DNA of 64,000 bases from Phymorhynchus buccinoides (GCA_017654935.2 CM065680.1:40381580-40445579), one strand, 5' to 3'. Positions 1 to 10,817 are shown, counted from the stretch's first letter. The notes: generated from the sequence alone by a model not told the origin. Program-made: numbers and translations.

Positions 1-348
1 AAGATGCATACATCATCAAGGAATTAAAAGAGGGAGATATTTTGATTAGAATTATGTGAAAAACTTGAAAACGTAGGCCTACACTCATATAAAAACTACT
101 AATATTTTCCTAAAATAAATGAACCAATTAAGATTAAGATTAAGATTAGGAATGCCTCGCCGGCGACCAAGGCAATTATCCCAAACAGATGAAAATGGGG
201 AAAGAAGCGAAGCAAAAACAATCTTTCTTTTTTCAACTTGACAAAACAGTCTTGGGATTGGCATCGCAAGGGTGCAGCCGGACAGACAGGCAGACCCCCC
301 CCCCCCCCCCCCCCCCCCCGACAAGCAGATAGATCAACAGTGACTTAC
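1..348 (-). other. Intron after EGF 8 (partial)
   Basis: The intron starts GTAAGTCACTG (coding strand) at 348. It holds a 25-base C run at 295-319 and short TTAATC repeats near 125-150. No exon seen. Confidence 0.7.
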
Positions 349-468
349 GAAGACACGTGTAAGGGTCTGCCTGGTAGAAGTCGTTCTGACAAACACAGGA
401 ATAGTTGCCTGCGGTGTTCAGGCAGGTGGAAAACTCTGAGCACGGGGACGACACACACTCATCAATGT
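349..468 (-). CDS. Calcium-binding EGF domain 8, last exon in window
   Basis: The exon is 120 nt, phase 1 to 1, acceptor GGGTGTGCAG and donor CTTC|GTAAGT. It encodes [16 protein letters not shown], then LNTAGNYSCVCQNDFYQ and ADPYTCL. It ends with a split codon beginning C, so the next domain's first residue is not the usual Asp/Asn. The gene continues past position 1. Confidence 0.88.
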
Positions 469-629
469 CTGCACACCCACAGAAAGAAAAAAGCATTAGC
501 GCCTCAGAAAAAAAAAATATTTATGTTTATGCCTTACACAATAAACTAGCGCTCCGCTGTCTCATTTCGCTTCGCTGATGAAGGCGCGTCGCAATGCATG
601 GCACTGGTTTACGCCACGTGCAGGCTTTT

Positions 630-858
630 GCCAGCCATTCCTCAGCCAAAGTGTACCATTAAACTTACCCGAGTAGAGAAAAGATTTCGTCTACAATATT
701 GTGGATTCCTCTGTGACATGCATAAAATAGGGCCTATCCTTACCTCCCAAAATTAAGAACATAAGGTCATTGGTCAGCAGACCCTCATTTGATGCCTTTT
801 AGTGACATGGGTGTTAAACCAGTGTGGTGCCAAGAGGCGACGGTGGCGATGAAAGGGT
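630..858. mobile_element. Decayed piggyBac-type miniature element, copy 1
   Basis: Similar to the better copies at 11361-11599 and 58608-58845: shared internal text (catttgatgccttttagtgac) and a right terminus ending GAAAGGG next to TTTAA. The left terminus is eroded. It lies in the intron between EGF 8 and EGF 7. Confidence 0.55.
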
Positions 859-1140
859 TTAACCCACCCGCAGTCGCTTCACCCGCTGCCCCCCTTTCCG
901 CCCCCCCGCCCCCCCCCCCCCCTCGCTCGTTGCCCAGGTAGACAGATAACACAAAAGCACACGTTGGGCTTCTCACCATTCACAACAAAAACAACGCCAA
1001 CAACAAAACAAGGATCTTCAAACACTCCTTGAACACACCCTGAATAGCGAATAGCAGCAAAAACAAAAAAGGAGAAGAAAGTGTCATTATTGATATTTCA
1101 ACATCTTCACTCTCGACGTATGTAGGAACAAGCGACGAAA

Positions 1141-1340
1141 GAAGAAGAAGAAGAAGAAGAAGAAGAAGAAGAAGAAGAAGAAGAAGAAGAAGAAGAAGGG
1201 AAAAAACCAAGAACAAGAAGAACAAGAAGACGAAGAAGAAGAACAAGAAGAAGAAAAAGAAGAAGAAGAAGAGGAGGAGGAGGTAGAAGAAGAAGAAGAA
1301 GAAGAAGAACAAGAAAGAGAACAAGAACAAGAAGAAAAGT
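1141..1340. repeat. (AAG)n microsatellite in intron
   Basis: About 200 bp of AAG units with AGG and AAC interruptions, ending 17 bp before the donor of the EGF 7 exon. A long C run (about 900-922) lies in the same intron. Confidence 0.9.
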
Positions 1341-1357
1341 AATCATTCTTTCTTTAC

Positions 1358-1486
1358 CTTGGCAAAGAGCGAGGTGCTGCTGGAAACCTTGCTGACAGAA
1401 GCACTGGTAGCTGCCCTCTGTGTTGACACAGTCCGCGTTGACCGTGCAGGCACTGTCGTCCCCTGGCTCACTGCATTCGTCCACGT
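1358..1486 (-). CDS. Calcium-binding EGF domain 7 with longer first loop
   Basis: The exon is 129 nt, phase 1 to 1, acceptor TTGTGCAG and donor CAAG|GTAAAG. It encodes DVDECSEPGDDSACTVNADC, then VNTEGSYQCFCQQGFQQ and HLALCQG. The Cys1-Cys2 loop is eight residues (SEPGDDSA) instead of four or five, an insertion rich in acidic residues. Other ligand positions are conserved. A long (AAG)n tract lies just inside the downstream intron. Confidence 0.89.
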
Positions 1487-1744
1487 CTGCACAACCCCGC
1501 ACGCACGCGCGCACACACAATCATAATATATGTTTAAATCGCACAGACTATCTCGTTCACAAACTTCTTCTTCTTCTTTTGCGTTCCCCGGCCATATGGC
1601 CATAATGGGTGAGGTATGTATGTATCCGGTTTTCAGTTGTCGTTGGACTCCCTGGTTCATTCAGCCAACACTTTCCGATTTGGGAGGAGCTCAAAGGAGT
1701 AAATTAATTGAAGATTTTTTTCTTTTTAAAAAGAAAAGGGCATA

Positions 1745-1999
1745 AGAATGGATCGATATGGCAGAGAGATCGTCGATGATAGTAAGCAAAGGGGAAAGGC
1801 AGAGTCAAAGAGAGTGAAAGATTAGAGGAAGCTACAAGCATAGAACTTCCAGAAGATGAAGGAATTATTTGTATAAAAGAAGAAGAAGAAGGCAAGTCGC
1901 TGACTTGCATCCTGCGGTTTCAAGCTTCGACGCCCTTGTTGCATTGTTGCTATGGTATTTGACCGAGTAATGGAGGTAAGCAACTCAATTTTCCCCTAG
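1745..1999 (-). repeat. Two interspersed repeat copies (inverted unit and flanking unit)
   Basis: 1745-1880 is the reverse complement of the unit tandemly repeated at 13769-14480 (shared text gaagttct.tgcttgta and actctctttgactctgcc). 1893-1999 matches 57325-57419 (shared text cttgcatcctgcggtttcaa with one change). Both are short non-coding dispersed repeats of unknown class, in the intron between EGF 7 and EGF 6. Confidence 0.65.
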
Positions 2000-2110
2000 G
2001 TTTTTTTATCCGACAAATTGTCTATTCGAGCCTGTGTTATGTAACAAGGAGTGTATCGACTTTGGTTACGTACAAAGGGTGTACATACTGAAGATCACGC
2101 AAGCACACAT

Positions 2111-2328
2111 CAGGGCTCCCAGGGACCCCCATTTGGAGGTCTATGAAGCACTAAAATTCTAAAGGACCCTCTAAAAGAATGTGCAGGGGGTCCCAGGGAT
2201 GCACTAGAAAAATTATTTTTAGCTTTCGCTATGCCACTGGGACCCTCTATGCCGCCTCTAGGACCCTCTATACTGTACGTGAAGGAGTCCCTAGGACCCA
2301 TTGTATTGCGGGACGATTGGGAGCCCTG
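2111..2328. mobile_element. Miniature inverted-repeat element with CAGGGCTCCCA ends
   Basis: Left end CAGGGCTCCCAGGGACC and right end TTGGGAGCCCTG form inverted termini. The interior repeats gggaccctctatgcc-like text. CAGGG ends are common in hAT-derived miniature elements. The flanking octamers (GCACACAT and GACACGTG) match at only five of eight, so the class is tentative. Confidence 0.5.
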
Positions 2329-2375
2329 GACACGTGCACACCACCAGTATCAACAACATCACATCAACAACTTAC

Positions 2376-2492
2376 CGACACAATCACCGGAGCTGCTTGT
2401 GAATCCCGTAACGCACTGACAGGAATAGCCGCCTGGCGAGTTCTCACAGACAGCATGGTCCAGGCAGGGGTCACTTGCGCATTCGTCAATAT
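2376..2492 (-). CDS. Calcium-binding EGF domain 6
   Basis: The exon is 117 nt, phase 1 to 1, acceptor TTTACCAG and donor GTCG|GTAAG. It encodes DIDECASDPCLDHAVC, then ENSPGGYSCQCVTGFT and SSSGDCVG. The calcium leader and the hydroxylation consensus are both complete. Confidence 0.9.
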
Positions 2493-2604
2493 CTGGTAAA
2501 AACAGTGGAGACAATTGGGCACAAGCTGGTGTCATTCGCACAGCTGAATATTAATAATATTATGCAGCACGCCTTTTTTTAAAGATCCACCAGATCACGT
2601 ATCA

Positions 2605-2797
2605 AAATCACGGGTTTCACGGGGGGGTTTCGTCTTATAGCTGGAAAGAAATCTTGTTTTGACCAGGTCTCACTCCCATACAAATGCCCCCAAATTCAAG
2701 TCAAAATCACGGGTTTCACGGGGGTTTTCCTCTTATAGCTGGAAAGAAATCTTGTTTTGACCAAGTCTCACTCCCATACAAATGCCCCCAAATTCAA
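2605..2797. repeat. Tandem duplication of about 97 bp
   Basis: Two nearly identical units, each starting aaatcacgggtttcacggg and containing ttatagctggaaagaaatc, lie in the intron between EGF 6 and EGF 5. A diverged third relative is at about 3640-3700. Confidence 0.8.
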
Positions 2798-3001
2798 ACC
2801 GAAACATCATTTTAAAGAGCAGCCTCAATTTGAATATGGGGATATGTGTATGTGGATCACAGCTAACCAGAAAAAACACACCCCAAGGGACTTAATCGTG
2901 GTGCGTCAGTGTGTCTGTAATAGGCCTACAGTGTACACGTTATAACTCCGTGTACGTTTGAGGAGATGGTTGTGTTTGTAAATGCGTGTGTGCACATGTG
3001 T

Positions 3002-3002
<1 letters not shown>

Positions 3003-3059
<57 letters not shown>

Positions 3060-3160
3060 AATCAAATTTGAAATGTCTAGTATATGTCTTATGTTATTTT
3101 TCGTTCTTGACTATGTTTCAATAGGATAGTGATCCAAAGAAAAGAAACCATTGTTCAATG

Positions 3161-3198
<38 letters not shown>

Positions 3199-3220
3199 CT
3201 CTCTTGTTAATGATATTAAA

Positions 3221-3293
<73 letters not shown>
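3003..3293. repeat. (CT)n microsatellites
   Basis: Pure CT runs at 3003-3056, 3162-3195 and 3222-3293, separated by short unique sequence. Reading frames through them (Ser/Leu or Arg/Glu) are artefacts. Confidence 0.95.
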
Positions 3294-3297
<4 letters not shown>

Positions 3298-3411
3298 CCA
3301 TGTCTCCCACAATGAATGATGTCAACAGTGTTCTCGCTGGATCAATTCTAAGTCGTTTAAGGACAATCACAAGATTCTTCAACCCCACCACCACCACCAC
3401 CACCAGCTTAC

Positions 3412-3531
3412 CAAGACAAAGGCCGTTGCTGTCGTAGTACCCCGGGTTGCACGTGCAAGTGAAGCTGCCCTCGATATTGTCGCAGGCAGCATTGGCCGAA
3501 CAGGCCTCCGAATCCGCACACTCGTCCACGT
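3412..3531 (-). CDS. Calcium-binding EGF domain 5
   Basis: The exon is 120 nt, phase 1 to 1, acceptor GTCAAAG and donor CTTG|GTAAGC. It encodes DVDECADSEACSANAAC, then DNIEGSFTCTCNPGYYD and SNGLCLG. It has one extra residue between Cys1 and Cys2 relative to its neighbours. C-x-N-x4-F-x-C is intact. Confidence 0.9.
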
Positions 3532-3620
3532 CTTTGACAAATCACAAAAGGTACAACACTCCTCTCATTTCTGTACCTTTATGCACAGTGTGTCCGATAA
3601 TAAACATTTTCCAATGTTTG

Positions 3621-3760
3621 TTAAAGACCCACCACGTCACGTGTTGAAATCATGGTTTTCATGTATCTTCCCTCTTATAGCTGGTAAGAAGTCTTAAGAA
3701 ATATTCCAAGCATAAGAGGGAATGTGACACGTGACGTGGGGGGGGGGGGGTGTCTTTAAA
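3621..3760. mobile_element. Short inverted-repeat element
   Basis: About 140 bp with inverted ends: left TTAAAGACCCACCACGTCAC, right GTGACGTGG followed by a G run and GTCTTTAA. Non-coding, probably a miniature transposon. A related left end occurs near 2578. Confidence 0.55.
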
Positions 3761-3799
3761 GGTATAAAGTAAAGTAGGCGCGAAAAGAGACAGTTGTTT

Positions 3800-3912
3800 T
3801 TGCTTTCGTACCTGACTAAACGACTCCAGGGATCATCCCAACAGCCGATGTACTTGAACACTATGGTACAAGTGCATCAGCTAGGGATGAGAACGTTACG
3901 TGTGTGACCGGA
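3800..3912 (+). repeat. Dispersed repeat, direct copy (partner inverted at 59782-59897)
   Basis: Shares ccagggatcatcccaacagc and atggtacaa-type text, in opposite orientation, with 59782-59897. Class unknown; no coding potential. Confidence 0.6.
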
Positions 3913-4230
3913 GAACGTTACGTGTGTGACCGGTGTTTTTTTATTACCCCGCCACGTGAGCAGCCACGCTCCGCCTTTGGGGGATAAAACGGACAGTTGG
4001 ATTGAGGAATTTAGTTCAAAATTGTAATCACTTTGTGGAACTTGACTTTTCTGTTCTTATAGGAGTGGCATTGTTCCAACAAAGCATAACACACAGAAAA
4101 CAGCTACAAAAAAATGAAATTCTTTGTTTTCATAAAGCTTGAGACGTTTTTGCATTAAATCCAAGATGATTCATTATGTCTTAGTACTACTAGTCTTCAC
4201 CGCAATGATATTCAGTTCTGACATGGATTA

Positions 4231-4624
4231 TCAGGTCAGGTCAGGTCAGGTCAGGTAATGAGGGCAACTAGGCCTCGCGGCCTCTGAAGTTCCCTTTCAA
4301 TATAGTTTTTTTAGTATTGAGCACAGCTGTGACGGTTTTTGATGACACAATCAGTCATGTTGGTATCTCAATTCTGTCAATTTAGGGTCTTTGTCCAGGA
4401 GGTTTTTAAACTGGTTAAGGTTTGGTGCAAGCTTGATTTGTGCAGAGAGGTTATTCCAATACTTGGCAACTCTGTTAGCAAAAAAATGTTTTCTAATGTT
4501 AGTTCTGCTGTATTGTATTAGTATTTTTAATTCACAGCTTCTTATCGTTACTTTTACCCCCACCAAGACTTACGTTTTGGTCGTAACTGGGTTGTTATTG
4601 TTAAGACACATACATTGTTTTTAA
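4231..4624 (-). mobile_element. Non-LTR retrotransposon 3' end remnant
   Basis: On the minus strand an open frame of about 70 codons (4566-4351) ends a reverse-transcriptase-type ORF: NIRKHFFANRVAKYWNNLS followed by KLAPNLNQFKNLLD, a pattern typical of the C-terminus of CR1/jockey-like elements in invertebrates. A short 3' untranslated part follows. The element then ends in a tandem pentamer tail (tcagg on the plus strand, 4231-4256), as non-LTR 3' tails often do. It is 5'-truncated, so dead. It lies in the intron between EGF 5 and EGF 4. Confidence 0.7.
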
Positions 4625-4868
4625 ATCAGTAACCTTTCACAAAACTGGACAAGTCTTAAAACACGTTCATGCATTCAAACTCTTATTAAATAACTAACTT
4701 TTGTCATATCACTTTAACTTAGCCCGATTACTCTTCCTGCTTTTGTTTTTGATCGGAGGTTTGCAATGTAAATATGCTGGGGGGGGGGGGGGGGGGGGGT
4801 GTATGTGTGCCTCTTGTTTTGGTCTTTTTTTGGTCTTTGTCTAAATATAATATTATTTGGTACAACGT

Positions 4869-5205
4869 ATGGCTCCCGCCCACCTGCGTGCGCATCTCGA
4901 CCCTTCCAACGAAAGTGTCGCCATCTTAGTCAGATCTGTGTGTAAACAGGATGGAAGTTCAGTTTAACGTCGCGTATCGGCTTTCGCCATGTACGACGGG
5001 CTGAACAAACCAACCAGGGTATAAACAACAATTTATGTTCCTGAATCACTGTCTTAGCCAAAAGGCCGAGAAGCGATCAGAATTTAAACGTATAAACAGC
5101 ATCGATCGGGCATTTTTCAAACAAAGTTACTGACTAAGATGGCGGTCTCCCATACTATGGAGCGCTCCTTGTGGCCGGATATGACGACACGTGGGTACAA
5201 GCCAT
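4869..5205 (+). mobile_element. Non-autonomous dispersed element, copy A
   Basis: 337 bp matching 53695-53984 (shared text cacctgcgtgcgcatctcga and aagatggcggtctccca). Imperfect inverted ends begin ATGGCT and end GCCAT, and an inner inverted pair CGCCATCTTAGTCAG / CTGACTAAGATGGCG is visible. No ORF. Confidence 0.65.
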
Positions 5206-6157
5206 TCACACAGATGAAAAAGCGGAGATAAAAAACACTGAGAAATGAAAAAGCTTTGCAATGTAAATGTGCTGTTGTTTGTTTTGTTTTTTGTGTGTGG
5301 TTCTGGTTTTTGTCTCTTTTTTAATATTGTATTTGTCTAAATATAATATTATGTAGTAAAACGTATACACACAGATGAAAAAGGGGAGAGCAAAAAAACA
5401 GAGAGAAATAAAAAAAAGAAAGGCAAGACAAATAAAATTAAACTCTTCTTTTGTATTCACAGTTGTTTATATTACTTGGTTTAAATGCAGTCTCCATCTG
5501 TTCAATCAATTGTGCAATTGTGATGTTAATTTAAAGGAGCACGGTATAAACTTCGAGCTTGTTATTGCTCTCAGGGGCGGATCAATTCATTTAGAGGTGG
5601 GGGGGTCAAGTTTTTTCATAAAAAGTGAAAGGAGGGTGGGAGGGGGCGCAGCCCCCTGAAGCTGAAGCATTTTTCATATCTGAAGAACCAAAGTCGTCCT
5701 CTCCTGACATGACAAGAAAAGAGAGACACAAACACACACACACACATACCTGGAAAACCGTAGAAGCATCGGAACACTGCCTCACTTAGTTTCGTTGACA
5801 TGAGTGAGCCAAAACCAGGTGACAGGAAAGGGTGTTGAAGTTCCTCAGCGAGGGGGGGGGGGGGGGTGTCAAATGAACCCCCTTACCCACCCACCCTAGA
5901 TCCGCCTCTGGCTCTGATTGTCTTTCTATTTGATCGTTTTCAAATGAATAAAGATTTGCTTAAACCAAGACAAATTAGAAGTTTAACGTTGGTTATCTAA
6001 ATGAATGATGGTTGGTTGATGGTTCGTCCCATAATATGTGCTGTTTTGCAGCCGAGTGGACGTAAAACCTAACTTTGACTAAGAAGTTTAAAAAGCATAA
6101 ACGTAGTCTACAACTACCACTGATCAGTGTGAAGGATGGCCACAAAATATAGCCTAC
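5206..6157. other. Intron sequence between EGF 5 and EGF 4, no gene seen
   Basis: AT-rich sequence with short G runs (about 5599, 5854) and a short CA run near 5730. Open frames here are short and without family features. Confidence 0.6.
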
Positions 6158-6274
6158 CTAGACATTGGTCTTCACTGAGAACAAAGCCGGGGTCGCAGAT
6201 GCAGAGGTAGCTGCCTGTGTTGTCCTCGCACGTTCCGTGTGCGGGGCATGGTGAGGACACGCACTCATCCACGT
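6158..6274 (-). CDS. Calcium-binding EGF domain 4
   Basis: The exon is 117 nt, phase 1 to 1, acceptor TTTTCCAG and donor CTAG|GTAGGC. The product is [16 protein letters not shown], then [15 protein letters not shown] and SEDQCLG. The leader N-V-D-E and C-x-D-x4-Y-x-C fit calcium binding. The correct frame is not the longest open frame here; phase matching to both neighbours decides it. Confidence 0.9.
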   Translation of the reverse strand, partial: TWMSACPHHAPHTERARTTQAATSASATPALFSVKTNV

Positions 6275-7052
6275 CTGGAAAACAGGCCCACCAACATTCT
6301 GACTCAGCACCACGAAAGGGACATTAAATCGCTGGGATAGTTTCTCACAACAGGCGTGTGAGTCCAAAATCTCATTTTTTGTCAATTTTGAGTTATGGGT
6401 ATTTTTATGTTCTCCAACTTCTTATCTTTCAAATTTATAAAGGACAATCTTTAATATGATCTCTAAATGGTCTTATAAGTGCTTTGAAACGAGTAGGTGA
6501 ATGCATTTTCTTCACCTAGGCTAGAATTTAGACTGTTTTCTCAAAATGGCCAATGCTCACCCTTCTAAATGTAATGCTCATAACTCGGGAACGGAAAAAA
6601 AGATACAAGAATGGTTCTTGCATCATTAGAAAAAGAATTGTCTGATGTTTTCAAATGTATAATTTTCTCAGAATGGTCAGTTTGACACTTAATGTCCCTT
6701 TCGTGGTGTCGGGTCACAATTAATCTACAATCGGATCGGACGATATGTCGTCATACACGCCTATTATTAGTATTTTACATACCTTTACGTCTCCCCAAAT
6801 ATCCTAAAACTCTATGGAAATGCAGACAACAATCGCTCTGAAGAAACTGTAGGGAAACGAAAAGAAACCGGGCCCCATTCCATTAGAAAGAACTGTTGTA
6901 ATAAAGCATAATTGTGACCCAGCACCACCAAGGGACATTAAGTCGCTGGGATAGTTTCTCACGACAGGCTTGCAAAGTCCAAAATCTCATTTTTGGTCAA
7001 TTTTGAGTTGTGGGTATTTTCGTGTTCTCCAACTTCTTATCTTCCAAATGTA

Positions 7053-7270
7053 TAGGGGAAGACGGGGTAAAAAGCGCATGGGCGGGTAAGAAGCCCACCC
7101 CAATTATCTCATGAAATAAAGAAAATTTCAGTCAAATTTGCCCATGAGACGAATGCTAGACATTAACGCTCGTCTCATGGGCAAAATGAGACTGAAATTT
7201 GCTTCATTTCATGAGATAATTGGGGTGGGCTTCTTACCCGGCCATGCGCTTTTTACCCCGTCTTCCCCTA
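7053..7270. mobile_element. Palindromic miniature element with TA target duplication, copy 1
   Basis: About 214 bp between flanking TA dinucleotides. The ends GGGGAAGACGGGGTAAAAAG and the inverted CTTTTTACCCCGTCTTCCCC continue into a nearly complete hairpin (halves meet around aatgctagacattaacgc). Unit 1 of the surrounding triplication is the empty site and shows that TA was duplicated, as in Tc1/mariner-type insertion. Non-coding. Confidence 0.88.
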
Positions 7271-7886
7271 AAGGACAATCTTTAATATGATCTCTAAATG
7301 GTCTTATAAGTGCTTTGTAACGAGTAGGTGAATGCATTTTCTTCACCTAGGCTAGAATTTAGACTGTGTTTTCTCAAAATGGCCAATGCTCACCCTTCTA
7401 AATGTAAATGCTCATAACTCGGGAACGGAAAAAAAGATACAAGAATGGTTCTTGTATCATTAGAAAGGGAATTGTCTGATGTTTTCAAATGTATACTTTT
7501 CTCAGAATGGTCAGTTTGACACTTAATGTCCCTTTCGTGGTGTCGGGTCACAATTAATCTACAATTGGATCGGACGATATGTCGTCATACACGCCTATTA
7601 TTAGTATTTTACATACCTTTACGTCTCCCCAAATATCCTAAAACTCTATGGAAATGCAGACAACAATCGCTCTGAAGAAACTGTAGGGAAACGAAAAGAA
7701 ACCGGGCCCCATTCCATTAGAAAGAACTGTTGTAATAAAGCATAATTGTGACCCAGCACCACCAAGGGACATTAAGTCGCTGGGATAATTTCTCACGACA
7801 GGCTTGCAAAGTCCAAAATCTCATTTTTTGTCCATTTTGAGTTATGGGTATTTTCGTGTTCTCCAACTTCTTATCTTCCAAATGTA

Positions 7887-8104
7887 TAGGGGAAGACGGG
7901 GTAAAATGCGCATGGGCGGGTAAGAAGCCCACCCCAATTATCTCATGAAATAAAGAAAATTTCAGTCAAATTTGCCCATGAGACGAATGCTAGACATTAA
8001 CGCTCGTCTCATGGGCAAAATGAGACTGAAATTTGCTTCATTTCATGAGATAATTGGGGTGGGCTTCTTACCCGGCCATGCGCTTTTTACCCCGTCTTCC
8101 CCTA
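7887..8104. mobile_element. Palindromic miniature element, copy 2
   Basis: Nearly identical to copy 1, carried along by the 834-bp tandem duplication. One base differs near the left end (gtaaaatgcg for gtaaaaagcg). Confidence 0.88.
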
Positions 8105-8580
8105 AAGGACAATCTTTAATATGATCTCTAAATGGTCTTATAAGTGCTTTGTAACGAGTAGGTGAATGCATTTTCTTCACCTAGGCTAGAATTTAGACTG
8201 TGTTTTCTCAAAATGGCCAATGCTCACCCTTCTAAATGTAAATGCTCATAACTCGGGAACGGAAAAAAAGATACAAGAATGGTTCTTGTATCATTAGAAA
8301 GGGAATTGTCTGATGTTTTCAAATGTATACTTTTCTCAGAAAGGTCAGTTTGACACTTAATGTCCCTTTCGTGGTGTCGGGTCACAATTATTCTACAATT
8401 GGATCCGACAATATGTCGTCATACACGCCTATTATTAGTATTATTATACCATTACGTCTCCCCAACTATCCTAAAACTCTATGGAAATGCAAAACGCAAT
8501 CACTCTGAAGAAACTGTAGCGAAACGGAAAGAAACCGGGCCCCATCCCATTAGAAGGAACTGTCGTCATAAAGCATAATT

Positions 8581-8939
8581 ATTATATTAGTAAAGTGATC
8601 AGCATAGTTTTTGTGTTCGTTTCTCTTTTCATTTTAGTGGGAAAAGAATAGAATATTACTAATGTGATCTGTTAGGTTTTGTATTGTTTGAAAAAGTAAA
8701 CCATAGGCTTATTACTCATGGAGGGGAAAAAAGAAAGAACAGTCACGCTTTCAAAACTGTTACGGAAAAAGCTCGAAAGAATGAAGAGTATCATTAAACA
8801 AGAAAAAGCATTCTACACACACACCAAAAAAACTATCTGGAAACGAACTTTAAAAACAAAAGTATAGCAGCATCAAATTGTACATTTGTCATTACACATT
8901 AAGAAAAAATAGTCTCTTGAAGAAATATAAAGAATAATA
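8581..8939. other. Intron sequence, no feature seen
   Basis: AT-rich stretch between the triplication and the CA-rich microsatellite. No exon or clear repeat recognised. Confidence 0.6.
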
Positions 8940-9058
8940 GTGGTCTCTCCTGACCCTGCCGTTCAAAACTTAATTCAGAATAATAAGTGCCCCTCTCCGC
9001 TATCAGGATGGCATAGTTGGATACGACTAATAGTAAGCTACGCGCGCGCATACACACA

Positions 9059-9201
9059 CTGCATACACAAACACGCACGCACGCACACACACGCACACAC
9101 ACACACACACACACGCACGCACTCACACACACGCACGCACGCACACATATACCCCCCCCCCCCCACACACACACACACACACACACGCACGCACGCACAC
9201 G

Positions 9202-9244
<43 letters not shown>

Positions 9245-9290
9245 CACACACACACACACACGCACGCACGCACACACACGCACACATCCT
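9059..9290. repeat. Compound (CA)n/(CACG)n microsatellite
   Basis: CA, CACG and CACAA repeats with an internal 12-base C run near 9152-9163. The long His/Thr and Cys/Val frames here are artefacts of the repeat. Confidence 0.95.
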
Positions 9291-9299
9291 GGAGGGCAG

Positions 9300-9376
9300 G
9301 ATGAAAAAAAGCCTTGTTAGCTTATTCTTTAACCCTCAATAAAGATCATTTTGACTTGACTTGACTTGACTTGACA
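9300..9376 (+). repeat. Retroelement 3' tail with TTGAC repeats
   Basis: A polyadenylation-like aataaag is followed by four TTGAC-type pentamers. Such tails mark the 3' end of non-LTR elements or their SINE partners. No coding part remains. Confidence 0.5.
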
Positions 9377-9455
9377 CTCTGTCATCTTTTTTTTTTCGTT
9401 TATGTTTCATTTTCCCTTTTCTCTTCTCGCTTTTATTTGGGTGAACTGTGCTCAC

Positions 9456-9572
9456 TCTGACAGAGGCCCGAGTTCTGCTGGAAGCCTGGGTGGCAGACAC
9501 AGGTGTAGGACCCTGCCGAGTTGGTGCAGTCCGAGTGAGGTGGACACGGGTCAGTGTGGCACTCGTCCACGT
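9456..9572 (-). CDS. Calcium-binding EGF domain 3
   Basis: The exon is 117 nt, phase 1 to 1. It encodes [16 protein letters not shown], then [16 protein letters not shown] and QNSGLCQ. All six cysteines, the DVDE calcium leader and C-x-N-x4-Y-x-C are present. The donor is A|GTGAGC, so the split codon with the next exon is A|AC, giving Asn as the first residue of the next domain. A (CA)n tract abuts the acceptor. Confidence 0.9.
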
Positions 9573-9575
9573 CTG

Positions 9576-9578
<3 letters not shown>

Positions 9579-9638
<60 letters not shown>

Positions 9639-9905
9639 CACACGCACACGCACACGCACGCACGCACACGAACACACACACACACATACAAACACCCAAA
9701 CATACACACACGTGCATGCATACGCACTTGCGCGCGCACACACAAATCAGCACACATACACACGTACACAAGCACAGACACACACACACAAAGACACACA
9801 CTCGTACGCGCGCGCGCGCACACACACACATACACGCAAGCACACATACACACGCGCACGCGCGCACGCACGCACACGCAAGCACACAGATACACACGCA
9901 CGCAC
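9579..9905. repeat. (CA)n/(TA)n/(CACG)n microsatellite beside EGF 3 acceptor
   Basis: Begins within eight bases upstream (coding sense) of the EGF 3 exon and runs over 300 bp with CA, TA and CACG units. It fills much of the intron between EGF 3 and EGF 2. Confidence 0.95.
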
Positions 9906-10145
9906 CCATTATGTCGCTACACTAATTGCCAAAGCAACCAAACCACAAGAACAACCATATAAAACAAACTACAACGCTTTATAACATAACAGATGATTTC
10001 AATTGTAACATTCTTTACGAATTATGATTCTTTAAAGAGCAGCTACATATAGCCCGGACAGACAGACAAACAGACAACACTAACAAACAGACGCGAACGA
10101 ACTTATACTCCTTTGCCCTATGACAAAACAGCAAGACGGACTGAC

Positions 10146-10262
10146 CGATGCAAAGATCACCGATGTCCTCGTAGCCAGAGAGACAAGAGCAGAAGAAGTC
10201 CCCTGCGGTGTTGGTGCACTGGCCATTGAGAGGACATGGACTGGACGAGCATTCGTCCTCAT
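10146..10262 (-). CDS. Calcium-binding EGF domain 2
   Basis: The exon is 117 nt, phase 1 to 1, acceptor CCTTTCAG and donor ATCG|GTCAGT. The product opens DEDECSSSPCPLNGQC, with the D-x-D-E calcium ligand leader. TNTAGDFFC supplies the consensus C-x-N-x4-F-x-C for Asn hydroxylation and calcium binding. SGYEDIGDLC completes six cysteines. In-frame symmetric exons like this are typical shuffled modules. Confidence 0.9.
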
Positions 10263-10422
10263 CTGAAAGGAAACAGGGAAAAACAAATGACACCCAAAAG
10301 CTTATCATTTTCGTGTGTCCAACACACACTGGACACTGGACAACTTTATTTAGCAAGGATTAAGGTTTTAGGCAAAGCCTGTTCTTCCAATCTGTCAGAT
10401 AGACAGAGAGACACCCCCGTGG

Positions 10423-10535
10423 GAATTCTGGGGGAATCTTTTGTATAAATAGTTCCCCCCACCTTCTGGAAGTTATGAGCTTGTAACTTCCTCTAATCTG
10501 TCACTGCCTTTCCCCTCTGCTTGCTGTCATCTCAA
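10423..10535 (+). repeat. Single copy of the 140-bp dispersed unit
   Basis: Matches the tandem units at 13769-14480 (atagttccccccaccttctg and gcttgta text), followed by short TCAA repeats. In the intron between EGF 2 and EGF 1. Confidence 0.65.
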
Positions 10536-10731
10536 TCAATCAATCAATCAATCAAATCAATTTAGTGTCTTCACAAGAAGAACTTTGTTGCCCAGCTTGC
10601 GCATAAAATACAGAATGAATAATAAAAACATTTCATTAACTGGTCAGTTACACAACATACATATTGAAGAAGACAATTTTACACAAACAAGGGCACAAGT
10701 AGATACCATGGAAACAATTAAAGTTAACAGG

Positions 10732-10733
<2 letters not shown>

Positions 10734-10814
<81 letters not shown>
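10734..10814. repeat. (CA)n microsatellite
   Basis: About 40 uninterrupted CA units. Confidence 0.97.

Positions 10815-10817
<3 letters not shown>

Larger units (their letters stand above)
6300..8580. repeat. Tandem triplication containing inverted-end elements
   Basis: Three units. Each is an element with inverted ends (GTGACCCAGCACCAC... left, ...GTGGTGTCGGGTCAC right) followed by an about 195-bp spacer beginning attctacaat/aatctacaat. Elements: 6300-6718, 6914-7551, 7748-8385. Units 2 and 3 are about 834 bp apart and each contains the palindromic element at 7053 and 7887. Unit 1 lacks it and is about 218 bp shorter. So the insertion preceded the last duplication but followed the first. 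All in the intron between EGF 4 and EGF 3. Confidence 0.85.

Noticed and set aside
3118..3312. Arg/Glu and Ser/Leu frames over CT repeats here and at 15.0, 16.3, 40.9, 47.7, 58.9 and 62.4 kb
   Set aside because: Pure dinucleotide repeats; composition alone explains them.
9300..9376. Polyadenylation site of a host gene
   Set aside because: AATAAAG followed by tandem pentamers is a retroelement tail and is on the strand opposite to the gene.
9017..9984. His/Thr and Cys/Val frames over CA repeats
   Set aside because: Microsatellite artefacts, except the embedded EGF 3 exon.
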